Assembly (NCBI GenBank): GCA_964017155.1
Contig: OZ024856.1
Coordinates: 1,117,701 to 1,181,700, forward strand
Length of the DNA: 64,000 nt
Direction: 5' to 3'
Source: Oasisia sp. SBJ-2009
Taxonomy: Eukaryota; Annelida; Polychaeta; Sabellida; Siboglinidae
Part shown: positions 60,601 through 64,000 of the stretch, in pieces
Numbering within the stretch: the stretch's first letter is position 1
How the letters are laid out: each line of letters begins with the position of its first letter
Notes under the pieces: generated by a model
Databases searched by the model: none
What the model was told of the DNA's origin: nothing
The model's input: only the letters and a program-made list of their open reading frames with translations
Program-made: the position numbers and the translations under genes

Positions 60601-63173
60601 TGCTCCAGCCCTGCTCCAGCCCTGCTCCAGCCCTGCTCCAGCCCTACTCCAGCCCTGCTCCAGTCCTGCTCCAGCCCTGCTCCAGCCCTGCTCCAGCCCT
60701 GCTCCAGCCCTGCTCCACTCACATCAATGTAGAATTTGCCATCATGTGCATAAAGCTGACATTGTAGCTGATGCTTTCTGAAGACAGCGTATAAATGACG
60801 AACTGGGTTGGGTCCAACCCAGACCTTTGTGGATGCCTGATTCAATCAGCGTCTGCATGAGGCCATCATGAGGCCGTCAGTTGTCACTGCATGAGGCCGT
60901 CATTTGTCACTGCATGAGGCCGTCAGTTGTCACTGCAGTAATCACAGTATTTGAACTTATTGAATAGTTGAATTTAACAAACCTGAAGTTGCTGTTGTAC
61001 TCAATCTCTGTGTCACCAATCTTAATGAGGGTATGGCCTCCTTTCACAAATGTGTTTTGTAGAAGAATTGGTTTGAGGGATGGATCCAAATCCTCCGTCA
61101 CTTCCTGTAAACATTCAGGGTAGGGAAGACAGTAGGACACAAACTAAGGTATAGCTTTATTTAATACTTTGAAATCAAGCTTTATTCTTGCTAGCCCATT
61201 GTAAATTTGTCAGGCTCATCAAGTTATTTTTCATCACAAATTATTTGTAACAGTTACCGTGGTCCCACTGATTAACTTTGCTCAATGACAGCTGTCCTTT
61301 GTACAAAATCACATTCTTGACTTCTGGGCGCTCATGAAAATGACACATCGTGTAAAGAGGACAAACTGGTACGGTGGCGCTACCTGCAGGAGAACAGCTT
61401 CCCCAATGCGGATGGCCCGCTCGATGCTGTGCAGGTAATTTGAGTCGGATGCATTGACACATTTCAACTGTTGACCTTCCATCTGTTGTATCCATCTGTC
61501 AAGGTCAAGGTCATTTAATTATTATTTATTTAATTATATATTATATAATAATTTATAATTATTGCCAGGCAATTCACATCAGGCAACCATCATTGTGTAT
61601 ATATAATATATTATATATAATATATATTATATATATATATATATACTATTTATAGAATGTATATACAATGTACACGATATAATTTATTGTATTGATCTAC
61701 ATGTACGACTGCAACTAAATGCTGTTATTGGCCATATTTCTAAATATGTTCACATTGCATCATTGTGTCATACAATTACAATTAAAACATAGTAACATAC
61801 AGGAACCACATTTCTATGAGCAAATTATATTCATTATAAATGTGAGTTACAAGTTACAATAAAATTAATAAAACACACAAACAAGGATTATCGTGTTTCG
61901 ATAATGTAAATGGCAGGCATTCTCTCATCTTGGTCATTATAAACATACTTCTGAATATCTGCAGTCAACTACAAAACTACTGCATTGTGTATTTGACTTT
62001 TACAAACATTTCAGATTCTGGTTAAGTTTCTTGATGCCAGGCAGAGGGTGATATAACACGTTTTATGTATACCAAGTTGAAAGTACTGCAGATTATAACT
62101 AGTTAGAAGTTGCCCCCACATACTGCGATGCCTGGCACTGAGGATCAATTAAGAGGGGCCACTTCCGCGCCTTCTTCATAACGATTGCATTCTGAGTAGA
62201 GTTGGAGTCGTTGGGGAGACCCTCATTGTTCCATCGCAGTATCTACCAACAGTTGTCATAGCAACATGACATTGTAACAATAGTGTAACTATGAATGGTA
62301 CAAAATCAAACATGACTTAATCATTTGTTTCCAATAATGTTACTATGATGTTGTTTGTACACTGTATAGTTGAAATATTTTGTTTATGATTAATTAAAAC
62401 TACCAAGAGAGGTTTACCATACGAAATCATCTGTTATTAGCGACTATACAAATGATGAATTAAACAAATACGATAAAGGAGTAAGGTTACTAACAGCAAG
62501 ATATACTATCTTGGCCAATTCACATGCACACGCGTGCGCACACGCACACGCACATGCACACGCACATGCACACACACACACACGCACAAATGTCCATGAT
62601 CCACTGCACTCATACATGCATTATTGCATGCATCGGTGCATGCCTGCATACACACACACACACACACTCACGCACACACACACATGCGCACACACGCACG
62701 CACATACACACACACACATACACAGGCACGCACACACGCACGCATGCACTCACGCACACACACACGCATGCACTCACATACGCACACACACACACACGCA
62801 CGCACACACACACACTCACACACGCACGCATACACATGCACGCACGCACGCACGCATGCACTCACACACTCACGCACACACGCACACACACACATACACG
62901 CACTCACACACACACACACACACACACACTCACGCACACACACACACACACACATACCTGATTAGCATCCACAAGGTTCCGCACAAACTCGTAGTCATCC
63001 GATATGGGAATGGCTTTTTCGTGACAGCGAGCGAGCCAATCAGCAGCCAGTTCCTGGCGGTAGCCTGACGTGAATGGCCCCACATAGGCGACCATGCCAG
63101 CAGACACGAGGGTATTTCCCACAAGGCCTTTCAACTTGAAATCGAGCAGACGAACAGACTCTTCCCACCTCCC
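31878..63173 (-). CDS. DNAH14: Axonemal dynein heavy chain, C-terminal 1368 residues in 21 exons (5' part lies beyond the right edge)
   Basis: Dynein heavy chains are the ATP-driven motors of cilia and flagella. The 21 exons listed below join in one open frame of 4107 nt to the stop at 31878. Order of parts: end of the stalk and start of AAA5 (exons 1-5), helical region and AAA6 (exons 6-11), lid and C-terminal domain (exons 12-21). Conserved blocks seen include [73 protein letters not shown] and [18 protein letters not shown]. The DNAH14 assignment is from memory of the human protein: SCKPL..WV.DLIQR..FF..WA followed by an insert before the WL.(G/A)FF block, ATRGA(V/L)LYF, and GWNI.Y.F..SDL. 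DNAH6 is the next candidate. Human DNAH14 is about 4500 residues, so roughly two thirds of the protein lies outside. AAA1-AAA4 cannot be judged here. Confidence 0.9.
32124..32602 (-). other. DNAH14 intron
   Basis: 479 bp, AT-rich; nothing recognised. Confidence 0.75.
32603..32749 (-). CDS. DNAH14: DNAH14 exon 20
   Basis: Acceptor tttaattgcag, donor AATGCG|gtaagt, 49 codons. [15 protein letters not shown] is the conserved GLFLDGARWD block of the dynein C-terminal domain. Confidence 0.95.
32890..33962 (+). repeat. Minisatellite, 48-bp unit, about 22 copies, two subtypes
   Basis: Unit cacgattgaaacttgcaagt ... ggtgtcattcaccgagtcac. Copies up to about 33540 have acgattgaaacttgc; from about 33580 on they have accattgaaaccagc. 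The period is 16 codons and three frames are open, giving 360-codon artefacts on both strands. It lies about 140 nt upstream of the exon 20 acceptor. Confidence 0.97.
34195..34330 (+). repeat. Dispersed repeat, first of two nearby copies
   Basis: ggcgcaacaaacaaaatcat ... gacaggcaaaagccgtcatt ... tggtggaaaagtaatttcaa matches 34610-34745 in the same orientation. Confidence 0.7.
34610..34745 (+). repeat. Dispersed repeat, second copy
   Basis: ggcgcaacaaacacaatcat ... gacagacaaaggttgtcatt ... tggtggaaaagcaatttcaa. It is preceded by aacttctatagtgcctatat, possibly the end of a SINE. Confidence 0.7.
34998..35120 (+). repeat. Dispersed repeat, copy 2 (see 7097-7200)
   Basis: Shares tgtgcatagtgaca, aaaactagatc and agtgtttctgagat in order with 7097-7200. 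In both places a cataagtcc..t.gacctttg motif follows further on (35154; 7613). Confidence 0.55.
35402..35559 (-). CDS. DNAH14: DNAH14 exon 19
   Basis: Acceptor tctgctgcag, donor TTCACG|gtaggt. Reads [20 protein letters not shown], then [10 protein letters not shown]; a dynein C-terminal-domain block. Confidence 0.95.
35835..36084 (-). CDS. DNAH14: DNAH14 exon 18, with a lineage-specific insert
   Basis: Acceptor atatgttgcag, donor CCACAGG|gtcagt. Reads [40 protein letters not shown], then [20 protein letters not shown], and [10 protein letters not shown]. In most dyneins the W of the first part is followed almost directly by the [11 protein letters not shown] block; here about 40 residues lie between. 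I recall a similar insert in vertebrate DNAH14, which supports the assignment. Confidence 0.92.
36085..36983 (-). other. DNAH14 intron
   Basis: About 0.9 kb with a poly(A)/(TA)n tract at 36607-36670. No gene recognised. Confidence 0.65.
36984..37225 (-). CDS. DNAH14: DNAH14 exon 17
   Basis: Acceptor gatttgtag, donor CACTGGCGG|gtgaga. Contains [20 protein letters not shown] and [20 protein letters not shown], matching the conserved QE..RFN.L...I..SL..L..AIKG.V.MS.ELE helix pair of the dynein C-terminal domain. Confidence 0.95.
37236..37690 (+). repeat. Minisatellite, 51-bp unit, about 9 copies
   Basis: Units carry acatggggacagatcagtat, then ttatttttccacttcacagg and caggacagatg. The first partial unit begins about 10 nt from the exon 17 acceptor. 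The 17-codon period keeps frames open. Confidence 0.96.
37787..38004 (-). CDS. DNAH14: DNAH14 exon 16
   Basis: Acceptor ggctgttacag, donor GAGAAAG|gtttgc. [20 protein letters not shown] opens the C-terminal-domain segment; the 3' part is a Lys-rich loop. Confidence 0.9.
38005..39099 (-). other. DNAH14 intron
   Basis: 1.1 kb, very AT-rich; nothing recognised. Confidence 0.65.
39100..39293 (-). CDS. DNAH14: DNAH14 exon 15
   Basis: Acceptor gttgcccag, donor CTCATTGG|gtatgt. [20 protein letters not shown] is the P..F..G(L/M).NA block that follows the AAA6 lid. Confidence 0.95.
39294..39724 (-). other. DNAH14 intron
   Basis: 431 bp; nothing recognised. Confidence 0.7.
39725..39922 (-). CDS. DNAH14: DNAH14 exon 14
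   Basis: Acceptor tgtgttgcag, then GTGTCAGTCC; donor AAAGACAAG|gtaagt, 66 codons. [20 protein letters not shown] then DMDRRCL is the strongly conserved dynein [16 protein letters not shown] block (M in place of the usual W). The first seven coding bases also belong to the neighbouring 19-bp array. An alternative acceptor at the next AG (gtgtcag) would shift the frame. Confidence 0.94.
39916..40618 (+). repeat. Minisatellite, 19-bp unit, about 37 copies, overlapping a DNAH14 splice acceptor
   Basis: On the minus strand the unit is GTGTCAGTGTGTGTTGCAG, i.e. the acceptor tgttgcag plus the first seven bases of exon 14. Variants have cctac, cgtgc or catgc in place of cctgc. Cys/Val-rich frames are artefacts. 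Confidence 0.97.
40619..40988 (-). other. DNAH14 intron, unique part
   Basis: About 370 bp with five copies of acagcaatac at 40687-40735; nothing else recognised. Confidence 0.7.
40989..41219 (-). CDS. DNAH14: DNAH14 exon 13
   Basis: Acceptor tgttgtcccag, donor GATCTTGAG|gtgggc, 77 codons. Reads [20 protein letters not shown], then [20 protein letters not shown] and [18 protein letters not shown]; the most conserved part of the AAA6 lid region. Confidence 0.97.
41220..41467 (-). other. DNAH14 large intron, 3' end
   Basis: Start of the 9.3 kb intron 41220-50478, which hosts SINE and LINE copies and the RING-NHL gene. This part is unremarkable. Confidence 0.6.
41468..41708 (+). repeat. Minisatellite, 34-bp unit, 7 copies
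   Basis: Units carry atgtctctatgtaggcacca and ttatgaatcatttg; a/c differences distinguish the copies. Confidence 0.95.
41765..42075 (+). mobile_element. tRNA-derived SINE, copy 2
   Basis: Box-A-like tggctcagtgg at 41770-41780 and box-B-like ggttttaatcc at 41821-41831. The body shares cactccacattgctccagtt and the tail ctgaggactggatactgc with copy 1 (20045-20378, inverted). It is directly followed by LINE 3' sequence. Confidence 0.85.
42180..43015 (+). mobile_element. LINE 3' end, old copy
   Basis: Diverged copy of the element at 16440-17035. Shared stretches include gtacacctcaagtctttgga, ttgtagtgcaagtttaatgt and gaacgcattcatccat. Upstream, frames retain [12 protein letters not shown], a block found near the end of non-LTR reverse transcriptases. 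Many stops and shifts. The 3' part is very AT-rich. Confidence 0.65.
43070..44960 (-). mobile_element. 5'-truncated LINE with nearly intact reverse transcriptase
   Basis: Minus-strand order: linker (44952-44746), RT (44821-43910) and C-terminal region ending at 43256 ([20 protein letters not shown]). RT motifs: [54 protein letters not shown] and the catalytic FADDT. I see one frameshift near 44820, one in-frame TGA near 44625 and one TAA near 43912. The 3' end is a short (GAA)n tail at 43073-43090. No endonuclease domain, so it is truncated at the 5' end. CR1/Jockey-like by motif style; family not fixed. Confidence 0.85.
43910..44821 (-). pseudogene. LINE reverse transcriptase domain
   Basis: Starts within [20 protein letters not shown], the usual region before the RT fingers, and passes through an in-frame TGA to [18 protein letters not shown] and the palm with FADDT. 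It ends at a TAA after LSATRK, beyond which the frame continues with [13 protein letters not shown]. It copies element RNA into DNA at the target site when intact; here it is interrupted. Confidence 0.85.
45060..45140 (-). repeat. Dispersed repeat with GTGAGGTGGCAGCA core, inverted copy
   Basis: Reverse complement of the motif order seen at 9463-9890. Confidence 0.5.
46451..46502 (+). repeat. (TA)n microsatellite
   Basis: TA repeats with a few interruptions, 300 bp upstream of the RING-NHL start codon. Confidence 0.95.
46797..48557 (+). CDS. RING finger plus NHL-type propeller protein, intronless, 586 residues
   Basis: A likely E3 ubiquitin ligase. The N-terminal RING has Cys19, Cys22, Cys38, His40, Cys43, Cys46, Cys64 and Cys67 in C3HC4 spacing. 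No B-box or coiled coil follows. Residues about 100-320 are Pro/Ser-rich and contain SPGSKPV repeats and a PTRPA-type repeat (47510-47610). From about 322 to the end lies a beta-propeller with NHL-like blades: [37 protein letters not shown] and [16 protein letters not shown] are the clearest. RING plus NHL without a B-box resembles malin (NHLRC1), which is also intronless; TRIM2/3/32/71-like proteins have more parts. I chose the ATG at 46797 because the in-frame GTG at 46749 is not a normal eukaryotic start. It lies on the opposite strand within a 9.3 kb intron of DNAH14. Substrate unknown. Confidence 0.88.
   Translation: MTSRTTQLSSQLKEELLVCGICYNHYTVRVRLPKLLTCSHTFCAPCIESCASGDSGTVPTSFTCPVCRQETPLHTDGSAGLPNNFSLISLIEILQAQRRNNAPVSPGSKPVSPGSKPVSPASEPVSPQCSSPICNVASPDGSSVGAPRVVFALFSSELGSSPESCQQRSPCRSPKGQCVPVSPVPCQCVDRPPAFNPDYSSDVSVDTNLPHSPSCPHFVQPTEPVPKPHTRHPLPPTQPAQPTRPANPTRPADPTRPARPTRPARPIQPARHMDGQAAVVSPIRRNFLSASMPFRRRNPTKPTRRSFHHSTSALEALKCTRKMGCYSDTPMTVNAFKKPTKVAVSEDGEIAVLDGVYMTVQLFSSTGEHICMFTVPGASSICFVGSEKIVVGTHQGIEVYSHDGTPQNSMRLESVVTVSMYKFGFIVCQPKQFTIFRASMTIYRKIKRRHYHSMFRRSLTFKSLCDVTMTTQRDIAVLDGGSGKVYVLDQDGYVLLSFNPRRETCGPLQCPHSIAVDNWNCLYISDTGSRRVLKFSPQGMFSRCVLSFGLHTTPTDLQARGLAATGGHLVVIVGGHQFAEVRMYAV
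47510..47612 (+). repeat. Coding repeat (PTRPA/PARPT), 15-bp unit
   Basis: About seven copies of a 15-bp unit cccacacgacctgcc within the RING-NHL gene, each giving five residues. A second coding repeat (ccagtctcaccagggagtaa) lies at 47100-47155. Confidence 0.85.
48640..48690 (+). repeat. 14-bp tandem repeat in the RING-NHL 3' UTR
   Basis: Three full copies plus part of a unit ctgcactacaggcc. Confidence 0.9.
48935..48940 (+). promoter_or_regulatory. Candidate polyadenylation signal of the RING-NHL gene
   Basis: AATAAA 378 nt after the stop codon. Confidence 0.4.
49660..50140 (+). mobile_element. Decayed LINE fragment (reverse transcriptase C-terminal part)
   Basis: The frame at 49675-49929 reads [20 protein letters not shown], then [20 protein letters not shown], which has the pattern V.NLGV.FD..L.F..HI common after the thumb of LINE reverse transcriptases. 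No other conserved motif survives. Confidence 0.6.
50479..50581 (-). CDS. DNAH14: DNAH14 exon 12
   Basis: Acceptor ctgtttcag, donor ACTCAAG|gtagga. Reads [20 protein letters not shown], then [14 protein letters not shown], the FRLWLSS..(S/P)..FP..(V/I)LQ.G block after AAA6. Confidence 0.96.
50868..52880 (+). repeat. Minisatellite, 53-bp unit, about 38 copies
   Basis: Units carry gacaacaaacaaggaacaga, then tactctgaatgtgtcaccac and aaagatccctgct. Nearly all differences are ctc/gtg at one place, so the copies are very alike. It runs up to within about 10 nt of the exon 11 donor. Long frames are artefacts. Confidence 0.97.
52889..53099 (-). CDS. DNAH14: DNAH14 exon 11
   Basis: Acceptor cttgccacag, donor GTGGACAG|gttagt. 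Contains [20 protein letters not shown] and [20 protein letters not shown]; these are the LGQGQ and LQNCHLA..W blocks of AAA6, with R in place of the first Q. Confidence 0.96.
53530..54046 (+). repeat. Minisatellite, 43-bp unit, about 11 copies, overlapping a DNAH14 splice donor
   Basis: Units carry ctgaccaggagagagtataa, then agttgaccagtctctaatgt and tca. On the minus strand each unit includes CTTTATACTCTCTCCTG followed by gtcagtgaac: 17 to 20 exonic bases and the donor of exon 10. Confidence 0.96.
54026..54247 (-). CDS. DNAH14: DNAH14 exon 10
   Basis: Acceptor tccttcctcag, donor CTCTCCTG|gtcagt. Reads [20 protein letters not shown], then [20 protein letters not shown]; the start of AAA6 with the TP.IF.LSPG motif split by the intron. 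Confidence 0.95.
54248..54654 (-). other. DNAH14 intron
   Basis: 407 bp, AT-rich; nothing recognised. Confidence 0.7.
54655..54891 (-). CDS. DNAH14: DNAH14 exon 9
   Basis: Acceptor cctgttttcag, donor GGAAGAAG|gtatac. [20 protein letters not shown] is the PW..D..W..(C/I)..L helix that precedes AAA6; the rest is variable. Confidence 0.9.
54896..55444 (+). repeat. Minisatellite, 19-bp unit, about 28 copies
   Basis: Unit acattacaatgtcacaggt with ggaac, ggtac, atgta and gaggt variants. It begins about 5 nt from the exon 9 acceptor. Confidence 0.96.
55557..55665 (+). repeat. Short tandem repeat, 20-22 bp unit
   Basis: About five copies of a unit of the form catgtcacacttcccatcaa. Confidence 0.8.
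56015..56172 (+). repeat. Diverged 20-30 bp tandem repeat
   Basis: Copies of atgatgccatccatcccca type in the intron, ending about 25 nt from the exon 8 donor. Confidence 0.75.
56196..56694 (-). CDS. DNAH14: DNAH14 exon 8 (longest, 499 nt)
   Basis: Acceptor caggtggccacc preceded by gtgcag, donor CATGACG|gtaggt. Reads [40 protein letters not shown], a Ser/His-rich low-complexity loop ([20 protein letters not shown]), then [15 protein letters not shown]. The first and last blocks are the conserved A.RG..LYFV..DL...MYQFSL and H.L.FS..LC stretches between AAA5 and AAA6. Confidence 0.96.
56695..57000 (-). other. DNAH14 intron, unique part
   Basis: About 300 bp; nothing recognised. Confidence 0.7.
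57001..57352 (+). repeat. Minisatellite, 26-bp unit, about 13 copies
   Basis: Units carry ggttgttgtggggcacagtt and gcctaa. Confidence 0.96.
57420..57590 (+). mobile_element. tRNA-derived SINE, 3' fragment (copy 3)
   Basis: Tail tgaacaatcctaaggactgg ... atattgcactagt aligns with copies 1 and 2. Upstream, aaatagtctatgcattaact is a weaker match. The tRNA-like head is missing. Confidence 0.6.
57640..57700 (+). repeat. (AAT)n and adjoining element tail
   Basis: ataataataataataacttt followed by attgtccagtcatggaatgg; looks like the tail of another retroelement in the same intron. Confidence 0.5.
57887..58023 (-). CDS. DNAH14: DNAH14 exon 7
   Basis: Acceptor ttgtttgtcccag, donor TACCTTCCT|gtaagt. 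Reads [20 protein letters not shown], then [17 protein letters not shown], the conserved (L/I)LDD..L..TL..SK block of the AAA5 to AAA6 helix. The first 24 coding bases recur in the 43-bp array. Confidence 0.96.
58000..58688 (+). repeat. Minisatellite, 43-bp unit, about 15 copies, overlapping a DNAH14 splice acceptor
   Basis: Units carry ggtcatcaaggatgtgacct, then gggacaaacaaggtcaagga and cgt. On the minus strand each unit contains ttgtttgtcccag followed by GTCACATCCTTGATGACCAC, the acceptor and about 24 bases of exon 7 with one or two changes. Confidence 0.96.
58689..58911 (-). other. DNAH14 intron, unique part
   Basis: About 220 bp between the 43-bp array and exon 6; nothing recognised. Confidence 0.7.
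58912..59026 (-). CDS. DNAH14: DNAH14 exon 6
   Basis: Acceptor tctgttgcag, donor GTCTCAAG|gtagag. [20 protein letters not shown] then [16 protein letters not shown] is the helical segment after AAA5 with the L..LE..(I/S)L..L..S pattern. Confidence 0.95.
59047..59808 (+). repeat. Minisatellite, 19-bp unit, about 40 copies
   Basis: Unit cactggacacatcactcac with accac and acaca variants. It starts about 20 nt from the exon 6 acceptor. His/Thr-rich frames are artefacts. Confidence 0.97.
59809..60118 (-). other. DNAH14 intron, unique part
   Basis: Contains four copies of ctctctagacaggtggt at 59890-59950; nothing else recognised. Confidence 0.7.
59890..59950 (+). repeat. 17-bp tandem repeat, about 4 copies
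   Basis: Unit ctctctagacaggtggt. Confidence 0.9.
60119..60248 (-). CDS. DNAH14: DNAH14 exon 5
   Basis: Acceptor ttcccccag, donor GTCAAACAG|gtgggc. Reads [20 protein letters not shown], then [18 protein letters not shown], the FR.Y..T...NPHY.P.......L.NF..T...L..QLL block of AAA5. Confidence 0.97.
60548..60718 (+). repeat. Minisatellite, 11-bp unit, about 15 copies
   Basis: Tandem gctccagccct with a few t/a changes. Ala/Leu/Pro frames are artefacts. Confidence 0.96.
60855..60935 (+). repeat. Tandem repeat, 28-bp unit, 3 copies
   Basis: Three copies of catgaggccgtcagttgtca with ctg. Confidence 0.9.
60983..61104 (-). CDS. DNAH14: DNAH14 exon 4
   Basis: Acceptor tgtttacag, donor AACTTCAG|gtttgt. 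Reads [20 protein letters not shown], then [20 protein letters not shown]; the AAA5 E.LDP.L.P.L......GG....GD..I.Y...F block. Confidence 0.97.
61384..61495 (-). CDS. DNAH14: DNAH14 exon 3
   Basis: Acceptor accttgacag, donor CTCCTGCAG|gtagcg. Reads [20 protein letters not shown], then [17 protein letters not shown], the W....E....L......D..(Y/F)...LE.AI..G..VL(L/I) block of AAA5. Confidence 0.97.
61496..62123 (-). other. DNAH14 intron
   Basis: 628 bp, AT-rich, with a (TA)n-rich stretch at 61598-61650. No gene seen. Confidence 0.7.
62124..62242 (-). CDS. DNAH14: DNAH14 exon 2
   Basis: Acceptor ctgttggtag, donor GCATCGCA|gtatgt. Reads [20 protein letters not shown], then [19 protein letters not shown]; the W...GLP.D..S..N..I.....RWPL.IDPQ.QA block at the start of AAA5. 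C replaces the usual G in PQGQA. Confidence 0.97.
62243..62519 (-). other. DNAH14 intron, unique part
   Basis: About 280 bp; nothing recognised. Confidence 0.7.
62520..62957 (+). repeat. (CA)n-rich tract with CGCA and TGCA variants
   Basis: About 440 bp of CA repeats broken by cg and tg, with a small unique island at 62590-62650. On the minus strand the TG run starts inside the donor of exon 1 (CAG|gtatgtgtgtg). His/Thr or Cys/Val frames are artefacts. Confidence 0.96.
62958..63173 (-). CDS. DNAH14: DNAH14 exon 1 in window (most 5')
   Basis: Acceptor cctacttcag, donor GCTAATCAG|gtatgt, 72 codons. Reads [20 protein letters not shown], then [20 protein letters not shown]; the RW...(V/I)..L......(L/V)GD.L...(A/G)...Y.G.F...YR block at the end of the stalk and start of AAA5, with N in place of the usual D of VGD. 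Further 5' exons lie beyond the right edge. Confidence 0.97.
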
Positions 63174-63525
63174 CTGAAGTAGGAAGTTGCAGTGTTTAGA
63201 TGACAGCGTCTGCATATTTGAACTAGAAATATTCGTACATATGTTCTAAGGGAACACAAAAATATTTTTTTCTAAATAAATAACTTTAAGTTGAAGCAAA
63301 ATATCCTATATATGAAGCAATATGTGTAACTATTTTGTATACAAGCATGACTTCAGGTATATCAATAACAAACATTTTGAACTAGTCAGGACTTTAGAAC
63401 CAAATCATGATGGTCATTGTATGCGTTTGGCAAAACATACTTTACAGCCTTGAGTCTGATCAATTGGTGTGTGGCATAAACATGAAACAGTATCACTGTA
63501 GTCTGCCTATTGCCACAAGGAGCTG
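63174..63525 (-). other. DNAH14 intron, unique part
   Basis: About 350 bp; nothing recognised. Confidence 0.7.
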
Positions 63526-64000
63526 GCAGAGGAGCACAAATAACAGAGGAGCACAAATAACAGGGAGCACAAACAACAGGGAGCACAAATAACAGAGGAG
63601 CACAAATAACAGAGGAGCACAAATAACAGGGAGCACAAATAACAGAGGAGCACAAACAACAGAGGAGCACAAATAACAGAGGAGCACAAATTACAGGGAG
63701 CACAAATAACAGAGGAGCACAAGCAACAGAGGAGCACAAATAACAGAGGAGCACAAATAACAGAGGAGCACAAACAACAGAGGAGCACAAATAACAGAGG
63801 AGCACAAATAACAGAGGAGCACAAATTACAGGGAGCACAAATAACAGAGGAGCACAAACAACAGAGGAGCACAAATAACAGAGAAGCACAAATAAAAGGG
63901 AGCACAAATAACAGAGGAGCACAAATAACAGAGGAGCACAAATAACAGAGGAGCACAAATAACAGAGGAGCACAAATAACAGAGGAGCACAAGTAACAGG
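63526..64000 (+). repeat. Minisatellite, 17-bp unit with shorter variants, running to the window edge
   Basis: Tandem aggagcacaaataacag with acaac and attac variants and a shorter unit agggagcacaaat. About 28 copies. The array continues past the window. Confidence 0.96.

Larger units (their letters stand above)
60249..60982 (-). other. DNAH14 intron with two small arrays
   Basis: 734 bp containing the arrays at 60548-60718 and 60855-60935; no other features. Confidence 0.75.

Noticed and set aside
62511..63068. His/Thr-rich frames of 113-185 codons
   Set aside because: (CA)n tract; the real coding sequence here is on the minus strand at 62958-63173.

Overview
This is a repeat-rich window from an animal nuclear genome. 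I read two multi-exon genes on the minus strand, one intronless gene on the plus strand nested in an intron, several decayed transposable elements, and about 28 tandem arrays. Most of the long open frames in the window are artefacts of those arrays.

The right half (31878-63173, minus strand) holds the last 21 coding exons of an axonemal dynein heavy chain. Every junction has GT/AG sites and matching phase, and the exons join into 4107 nt (1368 residues plus stop). They cover AAA5, AAA6 and the C-terminal domain. The sequence best matches DNAH14 as I remember it, including an extra segment in exon 18 that other dyneins lack. The left part (1-17319, minus strand) holds the first eight coding exons of an RGS22-like gene (996 nt, 332 codons), cut by the left edge before its RGS domains. 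A 586-residue RING plus NHL-propeller protein with no introns (46797-48557, plus strand) lies inside the 9.3 kb dynein intron 41220-50478.

Mobile DNA: a dead Gypsy-type LTR retrotransposon (about 21410-26460, minus) with a non-LTR retroelement tail inserted in its reverse transcriptase and a 17-bp minisatellite inside its pol region; a 5'-truncated but fairly young LINE (43070-44960, minus); two older LINE 3' ends; a tRNA-derived SINE family in three copies; a 1.3 kb terminal-inverted-repeat element (13983-15303); and a fold-back element (27126-27730).

The most striking feature is that minisatellites sit on exon-intron junctions. At six junctions the repeat unit itself contains the splice site and usually some exonic bases, so intact-looking copies of the site are lined up beside the real one. 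At six more junctions an array starts within about 25 nt. One array (9073-9432) is open and in frame with its exon, so use of an upstream copy of the acceptor would add 18-residue blocks to RGS22. I recall that amphioxus introns have been described as carrying boundary-spanning minisatellites ('mirages'). That, together with the chordate-like gene content, makes a lancelet (Branchiostoma) my best guess, but it is an inference and other marine invertebrates remain possible.

Both large genes are plausibly ciliary or sperm genes (dynein motor; RGS22 is testis-enriched in mammals) and are co-oriented, with the 14.5 kb between them filled by repeats and transposons. I see no rRNA, no functional tRNA, no CRISPR array and nothing bacterial.
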